Part shown: in pieces, positions 1-8,201 of the stretch
Layout of the letters: each line of letters begins with the position of its first letter
Position numbering within the stretch: the stretch's first letter is position 1
Source: Bacteroidota bacterium
Lineage (GTDB): Bacteria > Bacteroidota > Bacteroidia > B-17B0 > Aurantibacillaceae
Reading direction: 5' to 3'
NCBI GenBank assembly: GCA_025362395.1
Contig: JANYGK010000096.1
Span: forward strand, 1 to 32,569
Length of the DNA: 32,569 nucleotides
The notes under the pieces: generated by a model
Told to the model about the DNA's origin: nothing
Database searches by the model: none
Seen by the model: the letters and a program-made list of their open reading frames with translations, nothing else
Position numbers and translations under genes: made by a program

Positions 1-1
1 T

Positions 2-715
2 AATTCAAAAGAACTAATTTGTCCGAACCATTACCAAGGGGCTTTATATGCGAACGACTTGGCTAACCTGACTAATGTTATTGAAAGTTCTTCACTGTAT
101 CGCCAAATTAGATTAAAGCAGTTACTGAACCGTTATGATACCTTAAATTATTTAGAAGCCGCTACTATACTCAGAAATCAAAAAGGATTAAATGATAAAA
201 ATATTGGGTTAACCAATGAAAAAGGTTTAAACCAATTACTGGCGCACCACGCGGTTATTTTTAAGCCGCAGGATAAATTAATGTGGGTAAGCGCTAATCC
301 TTTTCAATGTGGGGAGTTTATATGTTATAATCTGGATTCTGTGTTTACAAATGCAAAGTCTTTAAATACAGACAAAGAAATAAATGTAGGACGTTTTACG
401 ATTTCTGCCGATCCTTTTTTAAAAACGCCGGGTTATCAAAACTTTTTATTGTTTAAGAAACTAAAAAATTACATCCGGTTTATTACCAAAAAAAATTACA
501 CCGGTGAACTTGCACCAAACTTAGAAAATGCTTTTATCAGTTGTAACCCCCAAAGTTATTTTATGTATCAGCTTTTGGGTGATTATTATGTGTCGCGTAA
601 AAATAATGTTAAAGCTAAACAATACTATGAATTGGCGCTCACCAAGGAGGTAGCAACGCTTAAAGAAGAACAACACATTAAAGAAAGCTTAGCTGAATGC
701 GAAAGTAAAAAATAA
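2..715 (+). CDS. C45-type acyltransferase/hydrolase, 3' fragment
   Basis: The reading frame is open back to the first bases of the window, so the true start lies upstream and only the C-terminal part is seen. Before the first possible start codon it reads CPNHYQGALYAND, which resembles the NHY region of the acyl-CoA:6-aminopenicillanic acid acyltransferase-like (peptidase C45, Ntn-hydrolase) family. The later MWVSANPFQCGEF stretch is typical of the Bacteroidota branch of that family. The last 60 residues (YQLLGDYYVSRKNNVKAKQYYELAL) look like one TPR-type helical hairpin. The nucleophilic Cys expected after self-cleavage would lie upstream and cannot be checked. The substrate is unknown; family members hydrolyse or transfer acyl amides. 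A small gene follows after 3 bases, so the two are probably co-transcribed. The assignment is from motif memory. Confidence 0.62.
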   Translation, partial: NSKELICPNHYQGALYANDLANLTNVIESSSLYRQIRLKQLLNRYDTLNYLEAATILRNQKGLNDKNIGLTNEKGLNQLLAHHAVIFKPQDKLMWVSANPFQCGEFICYNLDSVFTNAKSLNTDKEINVGRFTISADPFLKTPGYQNFLLFKKLKNYIRFITKKNYTGELAPNLENAFISCNPQSYFMYQLLGDYYVSRKNNVKAKQYYELALTKEVATLKEEQHIKESLAECESKK

Positions 716-718
716 ATA

Positions 719-961
719 ATGGAAGAAATTAAATGGTATAAAAGTAAAGAGCGTGTAGATGAGCTGTTAACTCATGAGTTAGTAAATGCCGTAATAGGTT
801 ATTATAAAAAAGAAATGCCGACAGACCAAACCAAGCTTTATGCCGCACTCGGTAATTACTACATTAAGACGACTAATCCTATCGGCGTATTTAAATACTT
901 TACCAATGCTCGGTTTGAGGAATGCGTTAAACCAAAAAGAAAAGAGTTGTCTCCGCTTTAA
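719..961 (+). CDS. small helical hypothetical protein following the C45-type gene
   Basis: This 80-residue protein starts at an ATG 3 bases after the preceding stop, so it is almost certainly translated from the same mRNA. It has no signal peptide or membrane segment, is rich in Lys and Glu and is predicted to be helical. The stretch YAALGNYYIKTTNPIGVFKYF resembles a single TPR-like helix pair, as does the C-terminus of the upstream protein. That suggests a partner or an extension of the upstream enzyme, but this is inference. I do not recognise the family. Coding potential is supported by the tight spacing and a codon use like that of its neighbours. Confidence 0.6.
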   Translation: MEEIKWYKSKERVDELLTHELVNAVIGYYKKEMPTDQTKLYAALGNYYIKTTNPIGVFKYFTNARFEECVKPKRKELSPL

Positions 962-1109
962 AGTTATTTTACAATTATCATTTTAATGCTTTTATTTATA
1001 TTTTCGTAATTCCAATATGTTAAAGCGTAGTCTATAGCAAGCGCCCTGTAATTTGCAGAGTGCTTCTTTATAACCCGTTCTTTTTATCATTGAGTTGAAA
1101 AAAATTGCT

Positions 1110-1598
1110 TTATAACCCTTCGTTACTACTTTTTACGTTACTTGTGGGTATATGGTATATAGGAAAGTTTACCGAATTAGCAATAAAGCAAAGCGCGTTG
1201 GCCTCTTTATGTAATTCATTTGCTTTGTTAATCATAGTTTTATCTTTTACTGTAACCACCGGGTTTAAGGTTACTTCTTTAAAGCACGCGCTGCCGTTTG
1301 AAGTTTCAACCATCGTTCCTGTTGCATGATCAACATACTCAATCACAATTACCCCTGCAACTGAACATACATGCAAATACGATAGCATGTGGCAAGCAGC
1401 TAAAGAGGTAAGTAAAAGATCTTCCGGGTTATGCTTTGTTATATCCCCTCGAAAAGAAGGATCTGATGAGCCTAAAATATCAGTTTTATGATCTATTGAA
1501 AACGTATAACTTCTTTCATAAGCCCTGTAGCCGGTAGTACCTTCACCGTTATTTCCCGTCCACTGAATCGTGCCTTTATAATAATGTTCTCTGTTCAT
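1110..1598 (-). CDS. OsmC/Ohr family thiol peroxidase
   Basis: This 162-residue protein fits the OsmC family, cytosolic peroxidases that reduce organic or fatty-acid hydroperoxides with a pair of cysteines. The conserved first Cys is in SLAACHM (Cys69), preceded by the family's PEDLLLTSLAAC helix. The second Cys is in ALCFIANSVNFPI (Cys137). The length is close to the family norm and both redox residues are present. The ATG lies 18 bases after the stop of bshA on the same strand, so it is probably the second gene of a bshA-osmC operon. This suggests that bacillithiol or a bacilliredoxin may recycle it (inference). The exact subfamily (OsmC, Ohr or YhfA) is not certain. Confidence 0.88.
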   Translation of the reverse strand: MNREHYYKGTIQWTGNNGEGTTGYRAYERSYTFSIDHKTDILGSSDPSFRGDITKHNPEDLLLTSLAACHMLSYLHVCSVAGVIVIEYVDHATGTMVETSNGSACFKEVTLNPVVTVKDKTMINKANELHKEANALCFIANSVNFPIYHIPTSNVKSSNEGL

Positions 1599-1616
1599 CC
1601 GGTTTTAATTAGGGAG

Positions 1617-2747
1617 TTAAATCCCTGCGGCAATTACCTCTTTATACAATTGCTCATACATGGGTAAAATGTAATTAAGGTCAAACTTCTTGGCTTGTTC
1701 AAAGGCGTTGGCTTTAAATTTTTTATAGATGTCTTCGTTGGAAAGTAAGTGAATGGTGTTTTTTGCCATATCTTCAAAATCGCCCACATTACTCATAAAG
1801 CCTGTTTTTCCGTGGATGTTTAGTTCGGGGATACCGCCTGTGTTGGTAGAAATTACAGGGATCTTCATAGCCATAGCTTCCAATGCCGATAAACCAAAAC
1901 TTTCTGTTTCTGACGGTAAAATAAACACATCGGCTACCGCTAAAATTTCTTTAGGGTTTGAAATTTTACCTACCGAAATAATATCATTACAGGTATCCAA
2001 CTCGCGACACAACTTGTCTATTTGGGGCCTTTCAGGACCATCGCCGACTAATATTAATTTACTTGGAATTTTTTTTCGCACAATGTCAAATACCCTTAGT
2101 ACATCTTCCACCCGTTTTACTTTACGAAAATTGGAAATATGGATCAAGATCTTTTCATGATCTTTTGCAAACCGGTTACGTTGGCAGCTATCAGTTGTAC
2201 CTTCGTATTCAGCAATTTTTATAAAGTTAGGTATGACCTTTACATCATTAGAAATTTTAAATGTTTTTAGTGTGTCTTTTCTCAGGCTTTCAGAAACCGA
2301 CGTAATAGCGTTACTGTTATTTAATGAAAAAAAGATAACGGGCTCGAAGGAAGGATCCTGCCCCACTAATGTAATATCGGTACCGTGCAATGTTGTAATG
2401 TAAGGCAGCTTTATTTTTTTAGATTTCAAGATTTGTTGTGCAAGGTAAGCTACCGATGCATGCGGTATAGCGTAATGCACATGCAACACATCTAACCGCT
2501 CATATATGGCAACATCTACAATTTTGCTGGCCAATACACTTTCATACGGTTGGTAGTCAAATAAAGGATAGTCGTTTACATTTACTTCGTGATAAAATAA
2601 ATTTTCGTTAAAGTGATTAAGCCTGAAAGGTTGCGAGTAGGTAATAAAATGGACCTTATGTCCTTTATCTGCAAGGGCAATTCCTAATTCTGTTGCTACT
2701 ACACCGCTCCCGCCAAATGTAGGGTAACATACAATTCCTATATTCAT
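1617..2747 (-). CDS. bshA: N-acetyl-alpha-D-glucosaminyl L-malate synthase BshA
   Basis: BshA is the first enzyme of bacillithiol synthesis: it transfers GlcNAc from UDP-GlcNAc to L-malate in the cytosol. The 376-residue GT-B glycosyltransferase (GT4) has the full BshA signature: the GGSG loop at residues 12-15, HVHYAIPHA at 89-97, HGTD at 121-124, VIPNF at 171-175, and the nucleotide-binding motif with Glu282 and FGLSALEAMA at 284-293. Its length matches the family. The deacetylase (BshB) and ligase (BshC) genes are not in this window. The gene is followed closely by an OsmC peroxidase. About 110 bases separate it from the M16 peptidase gene upstream; this spacer is AT-rich and carries scattered AGAAAGTTT-like words but no clear promoter. 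Confidence 0.93.
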   Translation of the reverse strand: MNIGIVCYPTFGGSGVVATELGIALADKGHKVHFITYSQPFRLNHFNENLFYHEVNVNDYPLFDYQPYESVLASKIVDVAIYERLDVLHVHYAIPHASVAYLAQQILKSKKIKLPYITTLHGTDITLVGQDPSFEPVIFFSLNNSNAITSVSESLRKDTLKTFKISNDVKVIPNFIKIAEYEGTTDSCQRNRFAKDHEKILIHISNFRKVKRVEDVLRVFDIVRKKIPSKLILVGDGPERPQIDKLCRELDTCNDIISVGKISNPKEILAVADVFILPSETESFGLSALEAMAMKIPVISTNTGGIPELNIHGKTGFMSNVGDFEDMAKNTIHLLSNEDIYKKFKANAFEQAKKFDLNYILPMYEQLYKEVIAAGI

Positions 2748-2857
2748 CTCTTAGTTAAAAGTTAGAAAGTTTAGAAGGTTAACAAACGTAGAAATTAAAA
2801 GTTTTAAATCATATTTATTTCCAAACTTTCTTAAACCTTCCCGCTCACTAAACTATT

Positions 2858-5740
2858 TTAATTAACCTTATTTCCATTAATATCCAACTCAATAATTTCG
2901 TAACCGAGTTTAGAGAGTTTATCATAGTTTGTGGCTTTATCGCCTACTACTAAAATAACCATCCTGTCGTAAGGCAGATTATTTTTCGCAAGCAGGTCAA
3001 TTTCCGGTTTACTTATTGTATTAATTATTTCACCTTGTTTAATTACAAATGTTTTATCTAATCCAAACTCAAGAATACGTTTCACAAATCCCAATTTCTG
3101 GGCAGGTGATTCATATTTTAAAGCGTCTGCCTGTGCCATGGCATTTTTAGTAAAATCCAATTCTTCGTTAGTAATGCCGCCTTGGTTATATTTTTTTAAT
3201 TCATCCATAATAATTACTATAGAACTGTCGGTGGTATTTCCTTTTACACCGGCGCTTATAGTGTATGGACCGGCAAATTTATTGCCGTAAAAACCACCTC
3301 TTGCGCCGTAGGTAAACCCTTTAACTTCGCGTAATAAATAGTTAACACGGCTGTTAAATGCTCCTGCAAATGAATAATTCATAATCGTTGATTTAAAGTA
3401 TTCATCCGTTGCATCATATGCTAAAGAAATATAACCTACGCGTATCTCTGATTGAGGAGCGCCTTTTTTATCTACAAAATAAATGCGCGTTTTATCAATT
3501 TCCGGTAATTTGTATTTTGCCATTGGCATCGTAGCATTTGATTGTAACTTGGTTAAAAAGCCCAGTTTTTTTAAGGCCGATTCCAAGTCAATATCCCCAT
3601 TAACAGCTAACACGGAGTTGTAAGCGGAAAAATTTGTGTAATACGCTTTTACGTCGTCTAACGTAATAGAGCTAACGGTTTCCGTATTACCTATGCTCGG
3701 TAATGATAAGTTAGAGCCTGCCCCGTATAATAATTTTGAATATACGTTATTTGCAATAGATGTTGCTTGCGTTAATTGATTAGTAATATTATCTAATTGT
3801 GCCTTTTTTACCAAGTCAAAATCTTCTTTACTGAATTTAGGCATAAAAATCATTTCTTGCGCAATTTTTAAAGTAGAGTCCAAATTTTGTTTAAGGCACG
3901 ACACATTTATGTTTAATTCGTTATCGTTTGCCGAAAAAGATACGCTGCTCCCTAATCTTGCCAGTTTGTTTTCTATTTCTTCCGCACTGTGCAATGTGGT
4001 CGATTCTTGAAGGATAGAGGCTAACAATACCGCTAAACCTGCTTTATTTCCTGGTTCATACCGATGGCCTATCGGCATGCTGAATAAAATAGTTACTTTA
4101 GGAATATCGGTTGAATTGACACCGATAATTTTTATACCGTTCTTATAATCAGAAGTCCGGTAATTTGGCAAAGGAACTAATTTAGCAGGCGTAGAGGCAG
4201 GAGTCTTGCTTCTGTCAAAATTATCTTTAGGTTCATTGTACGATAAATTTTTATATTCCGCGCTTTCCTGTTCAATAGTTCTGTCATACATTTTCCATGT
4301 ATCGGGTTTTGCGGCAAGGTCTAATTTACCTTTTGGCACACAGCTTAATATCACGGCAAACTTACCTTTAATGTAAGTATTGTAAACGCGCATGACGTCG
4401 GCTTTAGTAACTTTTAAATTTTGAGCCAATTCCGTTTTTAAATAATTAGGATTGTCAGCGTAGGTTTGGTAAGCGGCTAACTGCTTGCCTTTACCCTGCA
4501 CGGTTGCAATAACTTCATATAAGTTACTTTGATAAGAAGCTTTATACTTTTTCATGTCATCATCGGTAGCACCGGTTTTTTCCCAATCAGCCAGTGTTTG
4601 GTTCAACAATGTTTCCATATCGGCCAGTTTTGTTCCGGCATTGGCACGGATCATTATTTCAAACTGCCCTGCCAATTCACGCCCGTAATTGTAAGCATTT
4701 GCAGAAACTGCTTTTTGTGATTTAATAAAGGCATTATATAAGGGTGAGCTTTTTGATGAAGAAAGTATTTCTCCTAACACGGTTAAGGCTGCTTCATCTT
4801 TATGCATGGACGGTACAGTAGCGTATGTAGCCTTATACATCGGGAACCGTACATTGTCTTCGTAAGAAATATATCGGTTTTCGGTTAACACGGCAGGCTG
4901 CTTATCCATATTTTTTACTTCGGGCCCGCGCGGTATAGAACCAAAGTAGGTATCGGCCAACTTAACTACTGCATCTGTATTAATATCACCTGCTATAGTT
5001 AATACAGCATTGTTAGGGCCGTACCAACGCATATAAAAACGCTTTAAATCATTTACATCAACCCGGTTCAAATCTTCAATATAGCCTATGGTGGACCATG
5101 AATAAGGATGCCCTTTAGGAAATAGGGCTTCGCCTGTTTTTTCTCCAACTAAACCATAGGGGCGGTTATCGTAGTTTTGTCCGCGTTCATTTTTTACGGT
5201 GGCGCGTTGTACTTCAAATTTCTTTTGTGTTACCGAATCCAGTAAAAAGCCCATACGGTCAGCTTCTAACCACAACATTTTTTCAAGCTGATTTGACGGT
5301 ACTGTTTCAAAATAATTGGTGCGGTCGGTATTTGTGGATCCGTTCAATGTACCGCCTGCTTCGGTAATAATTTTAAAATGCTGTTCATCAGCCACGTGTT
5401 TTGATCCCTGGAACATCATATGTTCAAAGAAATGTGCAAAGCCTGAACGGCCCTGTTGCTCCCTGTTTGAGCCCACGTGGTAAGTTACATCTACATACAC
5501 AATAGGGTCTGAATGGTCTTCGTGAACTATAACGGTTAAACCGTTAGACAGTACATATTTTTTATACGGAATAATGATTTCATTGCCCACCTTTGTAACC
5601 GTTTGCAACAATTTAGGCGCTATCCGCATCGTTGTAAGAGGTTTTACATAGTTTTTTGGCGGTTGTGTATTTTTTTGCACCTGAGCGGTAGTTGCTAAAG
5701 AAGCAAAAGTAAGCATCGCTATAAATGATCTGTTCTTCAT
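2858..5740 (-). CDS. secreted M16 family zinc metallopeptidase, two-domain
   Basis: This 960-residue insulinase/pitrilysin-type peptidase has an N-terminal signal peptide (about residues 1-20, ending near ATTAQVQ), so it acts in the periplasm or at the outer membrane. The inverted zinc motif HFFEH is at residues 103-107 and the third ligand, Glu185, is in KNERGQNYDNRP. The first M16 domain runs roughly from 55 to 470. A second M16-like half (about 540-930) lacks an HxxEH motif, as is usual for M16B/C proteins in which the C-terminal half shapes the chamber. Members degrade peptides; the actual substrate here is unknown. It stands alone, about 110 bases from bshA and from the next gene upstream. 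All catalytic residues appear intact. Confidence 0.92.
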   Translation of the reverse strand: MKNRSFIAMLTFASLATTAQVQKNTQPPKNYVKPLTTMRIAPKLLQTVTKVGNEIIIPYKKYVLSNGLTVIVHEDHSDPIVYVDVTYHVGSNREQQGRSGFAHFFEHMMFQGSKHVADEQHFKIITEAGGTLNGSTNTDRTNYFETVPSNQLEKMLWLEADRMGFLLDSVTQKKFEVQRATVKNERGQNYDNRPYGLVGEKTGEALFPKGHPYSWSTIGYIEDLNRVDVNDLKRFYMRWYGPNNAVLTIAGDINTDAVVKLADTYFGSIPRGPEVKNMDKQPAVLTENRYISYEDNVRFPMYKATYATVPSMHKDEAALTVLGEILSSSKSSPLYNAFIKSQKAVSANAYNYGRELAGQFEIMIRANAGTKLADMETLLNQTLADWEKTGATDDDMKKYKASYQSNLYEVIATVQGKGKQLAAYQTYADNPNYLKTELAQNLKVTKADVMRVYNTYIKGKFAVILSCVPKGKLDLAAKPDTWKMYDRTIEQESAEYKNLSYNEPKDNFDRSKTPASTPAKLVPLPNYRTSDYKNGIKIIGVNSTDIPKVTILFSMPIGHRYEPGNKAGLAVLLASILQESTTLHSAEEIENKLARLGSSVSFSANDNELNINVSCLKQNLDSTLKIAQEMIFMPKFSKEDFDLVKKAQLDNITNQLTQATSIANNVYSKLLYGAGSNLSLPSIGNTETVSSITLDDVKAYYTNFSAYNSVLAVNGDIDLESALKKLGFLTKLQSNATMPMAKYKLPEIDKTRIYFVDKKGAPQSEIRVGYISLAYDATDEYFKSTIMNYSFAGAFNSRVNYLLREVKGFTYGARGGFYGNKFAGPYTISAGVKGNTTDSSIVIIMDELKKYNQGGITNEELDFTKNAMAQADALKYESPAQKLGFVKRILEFGLDKTFVIKQGEIINTISKPEIDLLAKNNLPYDRMVILVVGDKATNYDKLSKLGYEIIELDINGNKVN

Positions 5741-5849
5741 GTAATTGTATTTAAATACTTAAATATAAAATTTGTACAGGCTTGTTTTTAAGAATAAGTA
5801 CAAAAGGTAAAATAGTGTTAGGTGTATTTGTGCAAATTCATGAAATGCT

Positions 5850-6194
5850 TTAGTTTATTTCTTCCTCTAAAAAGCCGGTACGTTTAAAATAATCAATCAG
5901 CGCATCATTCATTAATTTGTTTTGTTGTTTGGCATCAAGGTGCGGCAGGTTTTCCTTTAATTCCCAGTGTGGCCAGTCATCATCATCGCGCCCCTTATAT
6001 TCGTAAAAGCCGTAAGGCTGTAATACGGTACAAACTCCAATATGCATAACTTCCAGCTTTTCATCTTTTTTGTAATTACGGGGAGGTTTGTCAAGCTCCT
6101 GTAACCCTATCATAAATAAAATAGCGTCGTGTTCCATTTCTGAACCAAAACGCTCCTTTAATTTAATTTGCAATTTCTGCCAATCAGATACCAT
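5850..6194 (-). CDS. small conserved protein of unknown function downstream of engB
   Basis: With the start at the ATG at 6194 the product is 114 residues and begins MVSDWQKLQIKLKERFG. A longer version starting at 6215 adds seven residues but lies deeper inside engB. I chose the shorter one because it leaves an 11-base overlap with the end of engB and because similar Bacteroidota proteins begin with an amphipathic helix of this kind. It is cytosolic and acidic, with no membrane segment or signal peptide. A Trp/Asp-rich stretch (GRDDDDWPHWELKENLP) is its most distinctive part. I recognise it only as a conserved Bacteroidota hypothetical protein often found beside engB; no function can be named. 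Confidence 0.72.
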   Translation of the reverse strand: MVSDWQKLQIKLKERFGSEMEHDAILFMIGLQELDKPPRNYKKDEKLEVMHIGVCTVLQPYGFYEYKGRDDDDWPHWELKENLPHLDAKQQNKLMNDALIDYFKRTGFLEEEIN

Positions 6195-6849
6195 ATACGT
6201 CATCTTCGTTATCATCCTCTTCTTCTTCTATTTTTGAGCCTTTTGGCGGCGGAATAAAATATTGTAAATTTTCTTCAATGTAATTTAAGAGCTCGTCCTT
6301 ACCTTGTTTTTTTTCTGCGCTTGTCGAAAACATATCCGGCAGTTCTCCCCAATAATCCGTTAAGCGTTTTTTATATTTAGCAAGGTTGCTTGCCCATTGG
6401 TTTTTACCGATTTTATCTGTTTTGGTAAATGCCAGGCAAAATGGAATTTCATGTTGCGTACACCAATCCATAAATTCACCGTCAATAGGCTGAAGCTCTA
6501 AACGGCTGTCGATTAAAATAATAACGCTTATTAAATTTTTACGTTTGGTAATGTAGTTGCTGATAAGCGCTTCAAATTTATCTAAATTAGTTTTACTTGT
6601 TTTAGCGTAACCGTAACCGGGTAAATCTACCAGGTACCACTTATCGTTAATATTAAAATGATTAATAAGTTGTGTTTTCCCGGGCTTTGAAGATGTTTTT
6701 GCCAGATCCTTTTGGTTACATAACATATTAATGAGCGATGATTTACCAACGTTGCTTCGTCCTATAAAAGCAAATTCAGGCTTATCAGGTGTAGGACAAC
6801 CTTTGTTATCGGAACTGCTTTTTAAAAACTTTGCACTTTTTATTTCCAT
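6184..6849 (-). CDS. engB: ribosome biogenesis GTPase EngB (YsxC/YihA)
   Basis: EngB is a TRAFAC-class GTPase needed for assembly of the large ribosomal subunit. The 221-residue protein shows all the G motifs: G1 GRSNVGKS at 30-37, G2 region TSSKPGKTQ at 52-60, G3 DLPGYGYA at 75-82, G4 TKTDK at 142-146 and G5 TSAEK at 176-180. After the core comes a short acidic tail (EEEEDDNEDD) that is longer than in Escherichia coli or Bacillus. The last codons overlap the start of the next gene, which suggests translational coupling. The preceding 214-base spacer contains a REP-like palindrome rather than an obvious promoter. Confidence 0.95.
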   Translation of the reverse strand: MEIKSAKFLKSSSDNKGCPTPDKPEFAFIGRSNVGKSSLINMLCNQKDLAKTSSKPGKTQLINHFNINDKWYLVDLPGYGYAKTSKTNLDKFEALISNYITKRKNLISVIILIDSRLELQPIDGEFMDWCTQHEIPFCLAFTKTDKIGKNQWASNLAKYKKRLTDYWGELPDMFSTSAEKKQGKDELLNYIEENLQYFIPPPKGSKIEEEEDDNEDDVYGI

Positions 6850-6907
6850 TATATTATTATTGCAACCCTGAGAAAAAATTAGGAGTTCGCTGAGTTTTTA
6901 CTTGGTC

Positions 6908-6928
6908 ATGCTGAACTTGTTTCAGCAT
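6908..6928. repeat. REP-like palindrome in the engB upstream spacer
   Basis: The arms ATGCTGAA (6908-6915) and TTCAGCAT (6921-6928) are perfectly complementary around the 5-base loop CTTGT. The element is flanked by GTC and CT, giving the word GTCATGCTGAACTTGTTTCA and its continuation. I recall this word as one dispersed in many copies in intergenic regions of Bacteroidota genomes, behaving like a REP sequence. It is the only copy in the window. It could act as a transcript-end hairpin on either strand, although no T-tract follows directly. The family identity comes from memory; the palindrome itself is seen directly. Confidence 0.6.
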
Positions 6929-7063
6929 CTTATTTTATTTTTAATAGGTTATCAATTTGTTCGCAACTGAATTAGAACGCACATTGAACAAATCTTTAAT
7001 CTTTTGTATTTTACTTCCTTCAATCTCTTTCGTCCCTTCAATTCTCCTCCTCATAAGTCTCTT

Positions 7064-8008
7064 TTAATCTTTTCTTTCTCTCAGCTCTTTGTTGTAAGTT
7101 TCAATATGCCTGTCTGATTTACTTTTATAAATATCTGCTATCGTTACCAAAATTCCTGTTTCTTCAACACCGCCAAAGGTTGGATTAATAGCAGTACCAA
7201 ACGAAAGCATGGTGCTTGATAAATTGCTGTACGCGTTTACCATCGGCGGTATATTTTCCCCCAATGCCCTTACATGTTTATTTAAAATGGCATGTCCTTC
7301 TTTATATGTTTTCCCTTCGAGTTCTTTTAATAATTCCGTCACATCTGTTTTAATTTCAATACTGTGAATAGGTGTTACCAACTTTTGAGGATCGGGAAAG
7401 TAGAATTTAAGAAATGATAAAATATAATCCCTGGCTTCAATATTAAAATCGGTATACATAGTTACTTTCCCGTAGTAATATTTCATATCAGGATTGTCAA
7501 CTACAATAGCGCCAAGGCCGTCCCATAAATTATCGAGGCTGAAGAGCCCTTTCCTGAACTGTTCGGAAGGTTGGTATTGCGGCTGAATAAAAGATCGGCC
7601 CAACTCAATGGTGTAAGGTAAATAGGTTTTATAAAACTCCGGTGAAAAATAAAACAGCTCGGTAGTGGCCAGTAATACTTTACCGTTTTCGTATTCGGCA
7701 TCACGGCATAAAATAAAACGGTAAGCGCCAACAATTTCCTGCTCTATAGGATCCCACACCAAAAGCTGCTGATACGGGTGTTCACCAAGATCAAACTCAT
7801 CAATATCGGTAGATTTACCAGTACCGCCACCGGCATGCCTGAATGTTAGTTCTCTTAAACGCCCTATCTCCCGCATGGTGTTAGGAGAGTTATGGTGTGT
7901 AATAATGTAAATTTCGTTAATGCCGTTATTCGTTTTACGAACGTACCTGTCTTTATTTAATTCGCTTAATAATGATTCGCGAGGTATTTTAGGTATAATA
8001 TCTTCCAT
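7064..8008 (-). CDS. GNAT-family N-acyltransferase, GlsB/OlsB-like (aminolipid synthesis)
   Basis: This 314-residue protein matches the Acetyltransf_5/OlsB-type acyltransferases often called hemolysin-like. They transfer a 3-hydroxy-fatty acyl group from acyl-ACP to the amino group of glycine or ornithine, the first step of glycine- or ornithine-lipid synthesis. The telling regions are MREIGRLRELTFRHAGGGTG (about 45-64), DEFDLGEHPYQQLLVWD (about 69-85), VGAYRFILC, and ELGRSFIQPQYQ followed by LFSLDNLWDGLGA. In Bacteroides the glycine-lipid enzyme is GlsB and works with a PlsC-like O-acyltransferase, GlsA. No such partner is adjacent; a PlsC-like gene lies about 14 kb away. The first 20 residues are polar and no membrane segment is seen. 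It is divergent from the symporter gene across 193 AT-rich bases. The substrate amino acid cannot be read from the sequence. Confidence 0.82.
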   Translation of the reverse strand: MEDIIPKIPRESLLSELNKDRYVRKTNNGINEIYIITHHNSPNTMREIGRLRELTFRHAGGGTGKSTDIDEFDLGEHPYQQLLVWDPIEQEIVGAYRFILCRDAEYENGKVLLATTELFYFSPEFYKTYLPYTIELGRSFIQPQYQPSEQFRKGLFSLDNLWDGLGAIVVDNPDMKYYYGKVTMYTDFNIEARDYILSFLKFYFPDPQKLVTPIHSIEIKTDVTELLKELEGKTYKEGHAILNKHVRALGENIPPMVNAYSNLSSTMLSFGTAINPTFGGVEETGILVTIADIYKSKSDRHIETYNKELRERKD

Positions 8009-8201
8009 AAATTTGTAGGCAACAAGATACTATAAAAATAAGAATTTTGAATGTAATTATATATTTTTACCGGTAAATTTATGCTCCATAAACCTCATTA
8101 TTGTAGGGAAACCGGAGAAAAAAAGATATTAACGCCTTATTATTTAAAATAAGATAATTTTCGCGTGATATTATAAAAACGTTATAATTACTTTTAAGTA
8201 T

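Noticed and set aside
1105-1329. Plus-strand open frame of 74 codons opposite the OsmC gene.
   Set aside because: It is the antisense shadow of osmC, whose family motifs are unmistakable on the other strand.
2761-2841. Possible inverted repeat in the spacer between the M16 peptidase gene and bshA (GAAAGTTT 2765-2772 and AAACTTTC 2823-2830).
   Set aside because: The arms are only 8 bp with a 50-base loop, and the neighbouring GAAGGTT/AACCTTC pair is in an order that cannot nest with it. Such AGAAAGTTT-like words are common in AT-rich spacers of this phylum.
7501-7734. Minus-strand open frame of 77 codons within the N-acyltransferase gene.
   Set aside because: It lies wholly inside the GlsB-like gene in another frame and has no recognisable features.
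8136-8153. CTTATT-ATTTAA-AATAAG palindrome upstream of the symporter gene.
   Set aside because: It is made only of A/T-rich words in a very AT-rich spacer and no second copy is seen, so chance explains it.
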